NCBI RefSeq assembly: GCF_031581065.1
Contig: NZ_JAVLBN010000005.1
Coordinates: 1 to 64,000, forward strand
Length of the DNA: 64,000 nt
Direction: 5' to 3'
DNA from: Salibacter sp031581065
Lineage (GTDB): Bacteria; Bacteroidota; Bacteroidia; Flavobacteriales_G; Salibacteraceae
The stretch's first letter is position 1. Each line of letters starts with the position of its first letter. Both the position numbers and the translations under genes were made by a program. The notes under the pieces were generated by a model, which ran no database searches, was not told the DNA's origin, and saw only the letters and a program-made list of their open reading frames with translations. This document shows, one piece after another, positions 44,498-54,698 of this stretch.

Positions 44498-46273
44498 TTA
44501 ATGTTCGCCATCTTTTTCGCCTTCTTCAAGCGGTACTGTTTGAGGAACAAAGTCATCTTCTTTTCCAGGTTTGCTGTAATCGTAAGCCCAACGGTGAACT
44601 TCAGGAAGTTTACCAGGCCAGTTACCATGAATGTGTTCAACTGGCGTTGTCCACTCAAGTGTGTTCGACTTCCATGGGTTCTGACTAGCCTTAGGCCCAC
44701 GAACCATTGAATAGAAGAAGTTGAAGAAGAATAACAACTGGGCAAAACCACCGATGATTGCAAATACTGTAATAAGGATATTGAGATCGATGAATACATC
44801 AAACATCGGGAATTCTGAATTCGTGTAGTAACGTCTGGGCACACCGGCCAATCCGAAGAAGTGCATTGGGAAGAACACTCCGTAACCAGAGATAAATGTC
44901 AACCAGAAGTGGGCGTAACCCAACTTCATGTTCATCATTCTCCCATACATTTTAGGGAACCAGTGATAAACACCTGCAAACATTGCAAGCACCGCTGATA
45001 GTCCCATTACAATGTGGAAGTGAGCTACTACAAAATACGTATCGTGTAAGTTGATGTCAAGTGCTGAATCGGCAAGGATGATACCCGTCAATCCACCAGA
45101 GATAAATGTAGATACCATACCGATTGAGAACATCATAGCCGGAGTAAAGCGGATATTACCTTTCCATAATGTGGTAATGTAGTTAAACGCTTTAACAGCT
45201 GATGGAATCGCAATCAATAGTGTTGTAAATGTAAATACCGCTCCGATGAATGGATCCATTCCGGTAACAAACATGTGGTGCCCCCATACGATGAAAGAAA
45301 GGAAACCAATTGCGAGGATAGAGCCTACCATCGCTCTGTATCCGAAAATCGGTTTACGAGCATTAGTTGAAATTACTTCAGATGTCAAACCAAGTGCCGG
45401 AAGCAAAATGATGTAAACCTCAGGGTGTCCCAGGAACCAGAACAAGTGCTGGTAAAGGATTGGCGACCCACCTGTTTGTGTGAGTGCTTCGCCTGCGATG
45501 TAAATATCTGAAAGGTAAAATGCTGTACCAAACGAGCGATCAAAAAGTAATAGAAGTGAAGCAGAAAAAAGAACAGGGAAAGATAACAATCCGAGAATGG
45601 CTGTAACGAGGATAGCCCAAATTGTAAGTGGGAGTCTCGTCATTTTCATTCCTTTTGTTCTCAAATTGATTACAGTTACAATGTAGTTAAGGCCACCTAT
45701 CAACTGACTCGCAATAAAGAACACCATTGAAACTAACCAAAGTGTCATTCCAAGGCCTGAGCCCGGCATTGCCTGCGGAAGAGCACTGAGTGGCGGGTAA
45801 ACTGTCCAACCGGCACTCGCTGGTCCAGACTCAACGAAAAGTGACGCTACCATGATTACAGAAGAAATAAAGAAACCCCAGTAAGATAGCATGTTCATAA
45901 ATCCTGATGCCATATCTCTGGCACCAATTTGAAGCGGAATGAGTAAATTAGCGAATGTACCACTCAACCCGGCAGTCAAAAGGAAAAACACCATAATGGT
46001 TCCGTGAATTGTTCCCAGTGCCAAATACATATTGGGATCAAGTACACCATCAGGAGCCCATTTGTCTCCGAGGAAAAAATTGAGGGCGCTAAAACTCTCT
46101 CCAGGCCATGCTAATTGCAGCCTAAATAAGAGAGACATTGCCATTCCGATTGTCGCCATTACCATTCCTGTTATAAGGAACTGCTTGGCAATCATTTTAT
46201 GATCGTGGCTAAAGATGTATTTAGACACGAATGATTCTTTGTGATGTTCTGCAGCGTGCGCTTGAGTACTCAT
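44498..46273 (-). CDS. ctaD: Cytochrome c oxidase subunit I
   Basis: 591 residues, the heme-copper catalytic subunit. About twelve membrane helices are visible, with histidine ligands in LGTIHGTIMVFFLLTAGLSG (heme a), 'WFLGHPEVYIILLPALGL' (CuB His and the cross-link Tyr region), IVWGHHMFVTG (CuB His pair) and HDTYFVVAHFHIVMGLSAV (heme a3 and heme a). The Glu/His-Pro-Glu-Val motif identifies the A-type family. It completes the act-cox operon; electrons come from ActE/ActA through CoxII. The end is marked by the hairpin at 44444-44472. Confidence 0.97.
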   Translation of the reverse strand: MSTQAHAAEHHKESFVSKYIFSHDHKMIAKQFLITGMVMATIGMAMSLLFRLQLAWPGESFSALNFFLGDKWAPDGVLDPNMYLALGTIHGTIMVFFLLTAGLSGTFANLLIPLQIGARDMASGFMNMLSYWGFFISSVIMVASLFVESGPASAGWTVYPPLSALPQAMPGSGLGMTLWLVSMVFFIASQLIGGLNYIVTVINLRTKGMKMTRLPLTIWAILVTAILGLLSFPVLFSASLLLLFDRSFGTAFYLSDIYIAGEALTQTGGSPILYQHLFWFLGHPEVYIILLPALGLTSEVISTNARKPIFGYRAMVGSILAIGFLSFIVWGHHMFVTGMDPFIGAVFTFTTLLIAIPSAVKAFNYITTLWKGNIRFTPAMMFSIGMVSTFISGGLTGIILADSALDINLHDTYFVVAHFHIVMGLSAVLAMFAGVYHWFPKMYGRMMNMKLGYAHFWLTFISGYGVFFPMHFFGLAGVPRRYYTNSEFPMFDVFIDLNILITVFAIIGGFAQLLFFFNFFYSMVRGPKASQNPWKSNTLEWTTPVEHIHGNWPGKLPEVHRWAYDYSKPGKEDDFVPQTVPLEEGEKDGEH

Positions 46274-46292
46274 GACAATAGATCTTTAAATT

Positions 46293-47501
46293 CTAATTTT
46301 TTTCTGCTAATACTTCTTCTTCACTTACTTCCTTTTCTTCTTCCCTACTTTGAGCAGTCTCAACACTAGTAAAAGTAGATTGTTCAGAAAGCCATTTCTC
46401 GTAATCTTCCTGTGACTCAACTACAATAGTCATTTGCATATTGTAATGAGCCGCTCCACAAATTTTATTGCAATACAGTAGATAGTTAAATTCATCATTC
46501 CCTGTTTTTTCTCGCATCTCTTCAGTTGTGATTGTTGGAGTGAAGTGGAAACGTGTTTTAGTACCAGGGACACAATTCATTTGAGCTCTAAAGTGAGGCA
46601 TGTAAGCACTGTGTATTACATCCTGAGAGCGAAATTGGAAATTAACGGGTTTATTAACCGGAATGTGGAACTCCATATTCACGATCTTATCATCATCAGC
46701 ATTTACGAAAGGATCAACTTCATTTTGTCTTTCGTAAGTCATGATCTTTGCTAATTGTCTTTCCTTTTTATCGAGATTCTCTTGAAGCTCTTCTTCCTTA
46801 GCTCCACCTTCAGGGGCGTTAGCTAATTCAGCTTCAATATTGATAACTTCATCTTCAAGAGTGGATTTTCTATCCTTAATGGTTTCTGGAGTGATCAAAC
46901 CCAACTGGTTAGAACCACCTATAAAATTGTAGTTTGCTTCACCAAGCTTGTTATCTTCTCCAGCATAACGAGCTACCCATGCAAACTGCTTCGAATAGAG
47001 TTCAATATTGATAGAATCTTCTGGAGCATCATCTGTGATATCATTCCAGGCAGATAACCCGTAAATAACAATAACAGCCAAAACAATTGCAGGAAAAGTT
47101 GTCCATATCAACTCCAGCTTTGTACTGTGGGTAATAAAGTCTGCTTTGTGATTTGGTTTCCAATAATATTTACTGGCAAAGTAGAATAGTAAAACGTGAG
47201 TAATCGCAAAAGCCAGAATAAGAATAATCCAGTTAAAATTGAGAACGTTGTCAATAACAGCACCGTGTTCTGAAGCAGCTACAGGCAACAGATCATCACC
47301 GTATTCCCATACTAACCAAATGAAAAACCCAAAATAGGCAATACCAAACAATAACCAGAGCTTTCCCCTTAGCTTATTCTCCTGGAAATCAATATCGTCC
47401 TGATTGTTACCTCTTAGTTTTCCAGTAATTTCAAATACTCTTACAAGTTGAATAAGAGCAATTAAACCGAGAACTGATAATAGTATAATCAAAAAATTCA
47501 T
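46293..47501 (-). CDS. ctaC: Cytochrome c oxidase subunit II with coiled-coil insertion
   Basis: 402 residues. Membrane segments at about 3-20, 48-66, 92-110 and 133-150, then the periplasmic CuA cupredoxin domain with CNKICGAAHYNMQM (Cys344, Cys348, His352, Met355), plus 'HSAYMPHFRAQMNCVPGTKT' upstream. Between the first and later strands is a charged, helical insertion at about 205-258, rich in Glu, Lys and Leu with heptad-like spacing, which ordinary subunit II proteins lack. It starts 17 bp after actF. No C-terminal cytochrome c domain is seen, so it is aa3-type rather than caa3 fusion. Confidence 0.95.
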   Translation of the reverse strand: MNFLIILLSVLGLIALIQLVRVFEITGKLRGNNQDDIDFQENKLRGKLWLLFGIAYFGFFIWLVWEYGDDLLPVAASEHGAVIDNVLNFNWIILILAFAITHVLLFYFASKYYWKPNHKADFITHSTKLELIWTTFPAIVLAVIVIYGLSAWNDITDDAPEDSINIELYSKQFAWVARYAGEDNKLGEANYNFIGGSNQLGLITPETIKDRKSTLEDEVINIEAELANAPEGGAKEEELQENLDKKERQLAKIMTYERQNEVDPFVNADDDKIVNMEFHIPVNKPVNFQFRSQDVIHSAYMPHFRAQMNCVPGTKTRFHFTPTITTEEMREKTGNDEFNYLLYCNKICGAAHYNMQMTIVVESQEDYEKWLSEQSTFTSVETAQSREEEKEVSEEEVLAEKN

Positions 47502-47518
47502 TTCTCTCTAGCTTTCTA

Positions 47519-48715
47519 TTAATTGATATGGTGATGTAAACTCTCTTCCAAAAATGCGTGCTTCTTCACTACAAGCGGTGCCTTAGTCAATTGATTGAAT
47601 ACAACAAACAAGAACAACCCTAAATAACCGAGCATCATTCCTATCTCAACAAGACCAATAACACCTTGATCCTTCATAACTCCTGGCGTAAACAAGAAGT
47701 AAGAATCCATCCAGTGACCGAATAAAATTATTACACCTACAAACGTAAGAACACCAGCATTTCGTTTCATGTCTTTTGACATTAATAAGATCATTGGGAA
47801 AATAAAGTTGATGAGAACCATTCCCCAGAATGTAAGACCATAATCTTCGAGTCTAACAAGGAAATAAGTTACCTCCTCAGGAATGTCAGAATACCAGATT
47901 AACATGAACTGACTAAACCACAGGTAAGTCCACAAGAACGAAATGGCAAATACCCATTTACCCATATCATGAATGTGGCTGTCATTAACCTCTTTGAGGT
48001 ATCCATTCTTCTTAAGGAAGATCGTAATTAAAAGCACCATAACGATACCTGAAACCCAAATACCAGAGAATATATACCATCCAAAAAGAGTTGAGAACCA
48101 GTGAGTATCAACTGACATTATCCAGTCCCAGGATCCAATGTGAATAGTATATCCAAAGAATACAAGGAAGATAGCGGCAAGAGTTAAGTTCTTTTTAAAC
48201 CATTTTGACGTTTTTCCTTCTTGATCCTCAACAAGCGAACGTTTTCTAAAAAGGAATGTAAACAGGTTCCAAACTCCTAAAAGCAAGATAGCCCTAATCC
48301 ACCAAAAAGGAAGATTTAAGTAAGCTTCTTTCCCGGCAATAATATCATCATAATGAGATGATGAAGGATCGTATAAAGTTTGATCCATCCAGTGATAGAT
48401 ATGATTCCAATGGAATGTTGCACCCAGGAAAACAATTAACAAAAGAAGCGTACCGTAAGGCATAAACATCGAAACACCTTCAAAAACGCGCTTCAAAACG
48501 ACTCCCCATGCTGCCTGAGCTGCATTATTAACACCTATAAAAAAAACTGCTGCTAAGGCAATACCAAAAAAGAACCAGCCACTAATCATGGCACTAGTCC
48601 AGGTTCTGGCACCCTGACCACTGAAAATACCGTAAAGAGTAGCAATTACTCCAACAGCGATTAATCCAATGAAAAGTTTTTTAGACTTATCTGTAAATGT
48701 GAATTGATCCATCAC
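47519..48715 (-). CDS. actF: Alternative complex III subunit ActF
   Basis: 398 residues with ten hydrophobic helices, a NrfD-like membrane subunit that in alternative complex III is second to ActC ('WTSAMISGWFFFGIALAAVFF', 'FWWIRAILLLGVWNLFTFLF', 'HWFSTLFGWYIFSGIWVSG'). Quinone binding and proton pathways have been discussed for ActC/ActF. It follows actE at 25 bp and precedes coxII. Identity is supported by gene order as well as pattern. Confidence 0.93.
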   Translation of the reverse strand: MMDQFTFTDKSKKLFIGLIAVGVIATLYGIFSGQGARTWTSAMISGWFFFGIALAAVFFIGVNNAAQAAWGVVLKRVFEGVSMFMPYGTLLLLIVFLGATFHWNHIYHWMDQTLYDPSSSHYDDIIAGKEAYLNLPFWWIRAILLLGVWNLFTFLFRKRSLVEDQEGKTSKWFKKNLTLAAIFLVFFGYTIHIGSWDWIMSVDTHWFSTLFGWYIFSGIWVSGIVMVLLITIFLKKNGYLKEVNDSHIHDMGKWVFAISFLWTYLWFSQFMLIWYSDIPEEVTYFLVRLEDYGLTFWGMVLINFIFPMILLMSKDMKRNAGVLTFVGVIILFGHWMDSYFLFTPGVMKDQGVIGLVEIGMMLGYLGLFLFVVFNQLTKAPLVVKKHAFLEESLHHHIN

Positions 48716-48740
48716 TGACTTTTTTACTTATAAGACGCTG

Positions 48741-49373
48741 TTAAGCATCTTGATTCTCTGTATTATTATCTTCTTTATTTTCTTCTTCCTTCTGGTCAGA
48801 ACCAGCTTTAGCCTGCATAGCTTTCAAATCCTTACCCTGTAAAGTTTGAACATAATAAACAAGCTTCCAACGATCCTCTTTGTTGATTTGAGAAGCATGA
48901 GGTCCCATCAAACCTTTACCGTAAGTAATAGAATGGAAAATTTTACCAGCTGGTAAATCCTTAAGCCTGGCACCATCATAAGCGGGTGGGGGACCAGGCC
49001 ATTTTGGGTTAGATGCTACAGCACCATCTCCCTGTCCTTTTTTACCATGACACTGAATACAAAAATTAGTATAAATCTCTTTCCCTTCACTCACCAAATC
49101 TTCACTGTAAGGAAGAGGATTCTTCAACTCTTTACCAGCCTTTTCATACCCTTCAGTTGTATTCTCATACTGATATGGCATAAAGCCTCTTGGAATAGAT
49201 CCCTCTGCAGGCATTCTGGCTCCCGAGTGATCAGCAAAGAGCTTTTCTTCTTCGTACGCTTCAATAGAAGGAGAGCGATACATATCAGGCATATACTCTA
49301 TTCCTGGGCTTTGAGGATCTGAACATCCAGCGAAAGCCACAACTACTGTACAAATGAGGAGAACTCGCTTCAT
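48741..49373 (-). CDS. actE: Alternative complex III mono-heme cytochrome c ActE
   Basis: 210 residues. Lipoprotein signal with lipobox VAFAGC (Cys17), anchoring it to the membrane. A mono-heme cytochrome c domain has FCIQCHGKKGQGDG (Cys105, Cys108, His109) and a likely axial Met in GKGLMGPHASQI. The acidic C-terminus (EEENKEDNNTEN) is disordered. It delivers electrons from ActA towards the oxidase. It starts three bases after actD. Confidence 0.93.
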   Translation of the reverse strand: MKRVLLICTVVVAFAGCSDPQSPGIEYMPDMYRSPSIEAYEEEKLFADHSGARMPAEGSIPRGFMPYQYENTTEGYEKAGKELKNPLPYSEDLVSEGKEIYTNFCIQCHGKKGQGDGAVASNPKWPGPPPAYDGARLKDLPAGKIFHSITYGKGLMGPHASQINKEDRWKLVYYVQTLQGKDLKAMQAKAGSDQKEEENKEDNNTENQDA

Positions 49374-49376
49374 AGT

Positions 49377-49925
49377 CTAAACAAATTTCGTTATGCGTTC
49401 TTTTTCAAAAATTTCAACAACCTCAGTCTCCTTGAGAGCACTCTTTAAATCTTCAACAGACATTTCATTTCCTTCAGGAGATATCTCCACAGCAAAATGA
49501 TCATCAGTTGTTCTTGGATGAGGATTACGTGCTGGCATTCCGGGAAATGTCATATTTCTAAAGAAATAAGTAATTGCCATACCGTGAGCTGCACACAATA
49601 CAGTAAATTCAAAAATAATTGGCACAAAAGCCGGCAGGTTCTCATAGAAATTAAAACTCGGCTTACCACCAATATTCATTGGCCAGTCAATAATCATGAA
49701 ATAATTGATGGCAAGCATAGAAAGCGCCAGTCCGGTAAGACCAAACAAGAACGCAGCAATTGCTAATCTCGTCCATTTAATTCCAAGAACGTCTTCTAAA
49801 CCGTGAACAGGAAATGGCGAATAAGCATCATTTACCTTAATCCCCTTAGATTGAACATGCTTGATGCCATCTACCAGGAGTTCATCATCGTTGTATAAAC
49901 CGTATAAGTATTTTTCTTTTGTCAT
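49377..49925 (-). CDS. actD: Alternative complex III subunit ActD (DUF3341)
   Basis: From the ATG at 49923-49925 the product is 182 residues (a TTG at 49937 would add MDLT; the ATG is preferred). N-terminal ferredoxin-like domain (MTKEKYLYGLYNDDELLVDG) and two membrane helices (about 58-80, 96-117), as in DUF3341/ActD. The gap to actC is 13 bp and contains one iterated motif copy, the only one lying outside coding sequence. ActD binds the membrane arm. Confidence 0.93.
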   Translation of the reverse strand: MTKEKYLYGLYNDDELLVDGIKHVQSKGIKVNDAYSPFPVHGLEDVLGIKWTRLAIAAFLFGLTGLALSMLAINYFMIIDWPMNIGGKPSFNFYENLPAFVPIIFEFTVLCAAHGMAITYFFRNMTFPGMPARNPHPRTTDDHFAVEISPEGNEMSVEDLKSALKETEVVEIFEKERITKFV

Positions 49926-49938
49926 GGTCAGATCCAAA

Positions 49939-51345
49939 TTAAGCTGCTAACTCTTCATTTTCTTTTTCAGGCTTGTTACCATCACGGTAAGATTCACCAG
50001 AAACTTTCAAAATACTCTTCAATTCATTCAATGCCAATACAGGGAAGAACCTTGTAAAGAGCAGGAATAAAGTAAAGAACAAACCTATCGTTCCAACGAA
50101 AACCCCAATATCAACCCATGTTGGGTGAAACCAGGACCAGTTTGATGGAATGTAATCACGGTGTAGTGATGTTACAATAATCACAAATCGCTCAAACCAC
50201 ATACCGATGTTTACGAAAATCGAGAGAATAAATGATACTGTAAGACTTCTTCTCAATTTTTTGAACCAAAAAAACTGTGGAGTAATTACATTACAGGTCA
50301 TCATAATCCAGTAAGACCATGCATATGGACCAGTTGCGCGATTGAGGAATGCGTATGATTCGTATTCAACACCTGAGTACCACGAAATGAATAGCTCTGA
50401 TAGATATGCTGTACCCACCATAGAACCTGTAACAACAATTACAACATTCATCAACTCAATATGCTGAATCGTAATGTAACGTTCAAAATTCAATACTTTT
50501 CTCGAAATCAAGAGCAGTGTTTGTACCATAGCAAACCCTGAGAAGATTGCACCGGCAACGAAGTAAGGAGGGAATATTGTCGTGTGCCATCCGGGAATAA
50601 CCGAGGTTGCAAAGTCCATTGATACAATCGAGTGTACAGAGAATACAAGCGGAGTTGCAAGTCCGGCTAAAACCAGTGAAACTTCCTCAAATCGTATCCA
50701 CGCTTTTGCGTTACCTGTCCATCCAAAACTGAGAATAGAGTAGATCTTCTTGGCAATTGGCCCTGTAGCTCTGTCACGAATAGTAGCGAAATCAGGAATA
50801 AGACCAATATACCAAAACACCAGTGATACAGAGAAGTATGTTGATATCGCAAAAACATCCCACAAGAGTGGAGAGTTAAAATTCACCCATAGCGAACCAA
50901 ATTGGTTTGGAATAGGAAGAACCCAATATGACATCCAAATACGTCCCATGTGAATTCCAGGGAACAAAGCAGCCATCATAACGGCAAAAATTGTCATTGC
51001 CTCAGCTGCACGGTTAATCGCCATTCTCCATTTCTGGCGGAACAACAACAACACAGCTGAAATCAGCGTTCCTGCGTGACCAATACCAACCCACCATACG
51101 AAGTTGGTAATATCCCAGGCCCAACCAACGGTAGTATTCAATCCCCATACTCCAATACCTCGGCCGATAGTATAAGTAATACTACCCAGGCCCCATAAAC
51201 CAAGGAGTAAAGACATGGTGAATATAAACCACCATAACTTATTTGCTCGCCCTTCTACAGGAGCGCATACTTCTTCCGTAATCTTGTGGTAAGTAACATC
51301 CTTACCTAAAATTAGCGGCTCCCGTACTTCTGCTTCTTTAACCAT
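49939..51345 (-). CDS. actC: Alternative complex III quinone-binding subunit ActC (NrfD-like)
   Basis: 468 residues with ten hydrophobic helices of the NrfD/PsrC type ('NFVWWVGIGHAGTLISAVLLL', 'FAISTYFSVSLVFWYIGLIPD', 'SIVSMDFATSVIPGWHTTIF'). It binds menaquinol in the membrane and passes electrons to the ActB iron-sulphur arm. Start and spacing fit the operon (37 bp after actB). Confidence 0.94.
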   Translation of the reverse strand: MVKEAEVREPLILGKDVTYHKITEEVCAPVEGRANKLWWFIFTMSLLLGLWGLGSITYTIGRGIGVWGLNTTVGWAWDITNFVWWVGIGHAGTLISAVLLLFRQKWRMAINRAAEAMTIFAVMMAALFPGIHMGRIWMSYWVLPIPNQFGSLWVNFNSPLLWDVFAISTYFSVSLVFWYIGLIPDFATIRDRATGPIAKKIYSILSFGWTGNAKAWIRFEEVSLVLAGLATPLVFSVHSIVSMDFATSVIPGWHTTIFPPYFVAGAIFSGFAMVQTLLLISRKVLNFERYITIQHIELMNVVIVVTGSMVGTAYLSELFISWYSGVEYESYAFLNRATGPYAWSYWIMMTCNVITPQFFWFKKLRRSLTVSFILSIFVNIGMWFERFVIIVTSLHRDYIPSNWSWFHPTWVDIGVFVGTIGLFFTLFLLFTRFFPVLALNELKSILKVSGESYRDGNKPEKENEELAA

Positions 51346-51382
51346 CTATATCACTATTTAATGATGTATGTACTTATTCAAA

Positions 51383-54300
51383 TTATGCTTCGTGTCCGTT
51401 GTGCTCTTTTTCACCATGACCTTGTGACCCTTCACCTTCATGGCCGTGTGATGATCCACCGTGACTTTTTACAGCTTCACTTACTCGCTCTTCATCGACA
51501 TTGCGAACTTTCGTCATGTAAAATACATTAGGCTTAGTTCCAATTTCCTGAAGGAGATTATATGAGCGGTCAGAATTCGATATTTCATTCACCTGTGAAT
51601 TGTCGTCATTGAGATCACCAAACTGAATAGCATTCGTTGGACATGCCGTTGCACAAGCAGTTGTAACCTCTCCATCTTTTACTGGACGACCTTCTTTTTT
51701 GGCGTTGAGTTTACCATCCTGGATACGTTGAACGCAGAAAGAGCATTTTTCCATAACACCTCTGGCTCTGACCGTAACATCAGGGTTTAGTACCATTTTA
51801 CCAAGATCATCCTGAGATGGATTAACACCAGTGAATTTGTAGTCAGCTTTGTAGTTAAACCAGTTGAATCTACGCACTTTATATGGGCAGTTATTCGCGC
51901 AGTAACGTGTACCGATACAACGGTTATAAGTCATCTGGTTAAGGCCCTCATTACTGTGTGTAGTTGCAGCAACCGGACAAACAGTCTCACAAGGAGCGTG
52001 ATTACAGTGCTGGCACATTACCGGTTGATAAACTGCTTCAGGGTACTCAGATGGAACTTCCATCTCAGCGTACATGTCGATTTTACCAACACCTTCTTCT
52101 TTGGCTTTTGGTTTCGTCATGTTTGAACTGAAGTAGCGGTCAATTCTCAACCAGGACATCGTTCTTGTTCTGCGAACTTCATCCTTTCCAACAACCGGCA
52201 CATTATTTTCAGAGTTACAACCAATCACACAAGCACCACAACCGATACATGCATTTAGGTCAATCGTCATTCCCCAGTGGTGACCAATCTTAAGATCATG
52301 ATCATTCCACATATCGAGCTTTTGCACAGGTGTTTTTTTACCGTATGCATTCGCTATTTCAATATCAGGATTCCAAACACTTTTCCCGTGTTTGTTATAT
52401 GTTTTCAATGAAGTTTCATTCACGATTTTTCTACCCATCATGGTATCGTGAATTTGCGTTGAACCAATTGGATACTCAGTACCTGTAGGTTCAATTGATG
52501 CACCAGAAGCTACGTATTGCATTGTTCCGTTCACAACCTCAACAAATGGGAAAACGTTAGCACCAATTGTTTTTTGGCCCCCGGCTTTTTGATCGCCCTG
52601 AAGGATAACCTTACCAGCTTTTGTTCTACCATAACCAAGCGCGATTGAAACTGTTCCTTTACGCTGACCCGGAAGTGCGATTACAGGAAGCTCAACAGTT
52701 TTGCCGTTTACAGTAACCTTAGCTGTTTTAGCAGGATACTTTTCGGCAATTTTAATAGGATAAATCTCATTACCATTTTCATCCATCATATCTTCAGGAT
52801 TCATGGCAATGTAGTTATCCCAGGTAACTTTACTTACCGGGTGTGGAAGTTCTTGCAGCCATGGGTTATTAGCGTGATTACCAACTCCCATTGATGTTTC
52901 CATGTACAATTCAACATCCCAGTTTGAAGATTTTGAAGCGTTAGAAACCGCTGATGCGCTCTTAGCCACATCAGCGTTGAACGTCATTGAGCTGTTTTCC
53001 TCACTGTCAGAACCGGCAGAACTTTCGACTTCAATCAAGCCATCGTGTACAGCCGAGTTCCAGAATGAATCAAAGTATGAATATTTAGATTGCTTAGACA
53101 GCAGATCTTTTTCCCAGTTTTTACGAATGAAATCGTAATAAGTATCTTTTTCACCAGCCCACAATAACATACTATCTTCCATTTGGCGAGTATTGAATAA
53201 TGGGCGTATAGTAGGCTGAGAAATGCTGTATAATCCTTTTTTAGGATTGAAGTCATTCCATGACTCGAGGTAATGATGAGGAGTAGCGTTAACAGTACAG
53301 CTTGAAGCTGTCTCTTCAAGCCTGTCAGCAAACGATACAGCCATTCCTGCCTTTGAAAGCGCTTTATCAAAACCAAGTGATGCGGGTGCAGAGTAAACAG
53401 GGTTTGTACCATTGATGAACAACACATCTACAGATCCGCTCTTCAATTCATTTACCAATTCAACAAAAGCTTTATCATCACTTTGCTTGAGGTAAACTTC
53501 TGTTTTAGGATCAATTGTTTTGCCGTAAGAGCCTAACAAGTCATTGATCGCGTTGATCACAACCTGAGTATCTTTATCGTTAGACCCTGAAACTACAAGT
53601 GAATTGCCTTTATTAGACCACAACTCATTTGCAGCCGTTTTGATTTTGTCTGAAACGTTATTATCGTCATCAAACTTTTTCATTGAAACTGTAGCTGCTC
53701 CGGCTTTCTTTGCAAGCTCATTGTAAAGAGCAATAACCGAGAGGCCAAGTTGAGATGATTTCACAGCACCTCTTACATCAGCATTAGTACCAGTTACTGA
53801 AAAGTTAGATTCAAATTGATAATGTCGACTCATCCAGTCTTTAGACGGATTACGTCTTTCAGAATATTGTTTAGCAAATTCAATTGGTGACAACCAATTT
53901 GTAAGGAAGTCAGCTCCAAAACTTACAATCACTTTAGCTTTATCAAAGTGGTATTGAGGGATCATTGCTTTTCCAAAACTCTCCTCATTTGCGTAACGCA
54001 TTCCAGCATAAGAATAAGCATCGTAAGTTACTGATTTAAAATCAGCATTTTCACCGAGACTATCTTTCAATTTGCCAATTGCCTTCTTACCTGATGGCGA
54101 GATGTATGATGATGTGAGGAATCGAACAGTTCCGCCATTGGCTCTGACCGAGTCCAATTTAGAAGCTACTGCTGAATCCACTTTCTCCCAGCTTGCACTT
54201 TCACCTTTTAGCGTTGGCCCCTGTAGTCTGCCAGAATCGTAGAGTGAAAGAACTGATGAGTTTACCCTCGCATGAAGTCCGCCTTTATTGATTGGCGAAA

Positions 54301-54670
54301 GCTTGTTTCCTTCAATATGAATTGGTCGACCTTCACGTGTTTTTACTAAAACATTTGCGAAATCAACACCATCGAAAAATGTTGAAGCGTAATAATTAGC
54401 CACACCGGGAACTATTTCCTCAGGTTTCACTACATAAGGAATAGACTTTGTTACTGGCGTTTCACAGGCAGCGACTGTTGCCGCTGCAACGCTAAAGCCA
54501 ACAAATTTCAAAAAGTCTCTTCTCGTTGTAGAAGACTGGCTTGCCTCTTCTTTTGATAAGAATTCATCTACCGGTAAATCTTCAGCAAATTCCCGTTGTG
54601 CGTTTTTAACAAACTCAGGATCGTTGTTGTATTGCTCGAGACTGTTCCAGTATGTTCTTGAATTGCTCAT
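51383..54670 (-). CDS. actB: Alternative complex III iron-sulphur/molybdopterin-like subunit ActB
   Basis: 1095 residues. A twin-arginine leader TTRRDFLKFVGFSVAAATVAAC (Arg50-51, possible lipid Cys69) is followed by a molybdopterin-oxidoreductase-like domain without cofactor residues (about 90-780), then a four-cluster ferredoxin domain (from about 800): CIGCGACVIGCNSENN, CQHCNHAPCETVCPVAATT, CIGTRYCANNCPYKVRRF, CSFCVQRIQDGK and CATACPTNAIQFGD. The C-terminal tail is His/Gly/Glu-rich. It forms the arm linking quinol oxidation to the cytochromes. Two motif copies, 51764 and 54141, fall in the VRA frame. Confidence 0.96.
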   Translation of the reverse strand: MSNSRTYWNSLEQYNNDPEFVKNAQREFAEDLPVDEFLSKEEASQSSTTRRDFLKFVGFSVAAATVAACETPVTKSIPYVVKPEEIVPGVANYYASTFFDGVDFANVLVKTREGRPIHIEGNKLSPINKGGLHARVNSSVLSLYDSGRLQGPTLKGESASWEKVDSAVASKLDSVRANGGTVRFLTSSYISPSGKKAIGKLKDSLGENADFKSVTYDAYSYAGMRYANEESFGKAMIPQYHFDKAKVIVSFGADFLTNWLSPIEFAKQYSERRNPSKDWMSRHYQFESNFSVTGTNADVRGAVKSSQLGLSVIALYNELAKKAGAATVSMKKFDDDNNVSDKIKTAANELWSNKGNSLVVSGSNDKDTQVVINAINDLLGSYGKTIDPKTEVYLKQSDDKAFVELVNELKSGSVDVLFINGTNPVYSAPASLGFDKALSKAGMAVSFADRLEETASSCTVNATPHHYLESWNDFNPKKGLYSISQPTIRPLFNTRQMEDSMLLWAGEKDTYYDFIRKNWEKDLLSKQSKYSYFDSFWNSAVHDGLIEVESSAGSDSEENSSMTFNADVAKSASAVSNASKSSNWDVELYMETSMGVGNHANNPWLQELPHPVSKVTWDNYIAMNPEDMMDENGNEIYPIKIAEKYPAKTAKVTVNGKTVELPVIALPGQRKGTVSIALGYGRTKAGKVILQGDQKAGGQKTIGANVFPFVEVVNGTMQYVASGASIEPTGTEYPIGSTQIHDTMMGRKIVNETSLKTYNKHGKSVWNPDIEIANAYGKKTPVQKLDMWNDHDLKIGHHWGMTIDLNACIGCGACVIGCNSENNVPVVGKDEVRRTRTMSWLRIDRYFSSNMTKPKAKEEGVGKIDMYAEMEVPSEYPEAVYQPVMCQHCNHAPCETVCPVAATTHSNEGLNQMTYNRCIGTRYCANNCPYKVRRFNWFNYKADYKFTGVNPSQDDLGKMVLNPDVTVRARGVMEKCSFCVQRIQDGKLNAKKEGRPVKDGEVTTACATACPTNAIQFGDLNDDNSQVNEISNSDRSYNLLQEIGTKPNVFYMTKVRNVDEERVSEAVKSHGGSSHGHEGEGSQGHGEKEHNGHEA

Positions 54671-54698
54671 ATTGCGTAAAACTAAAAGTCAATAATAA

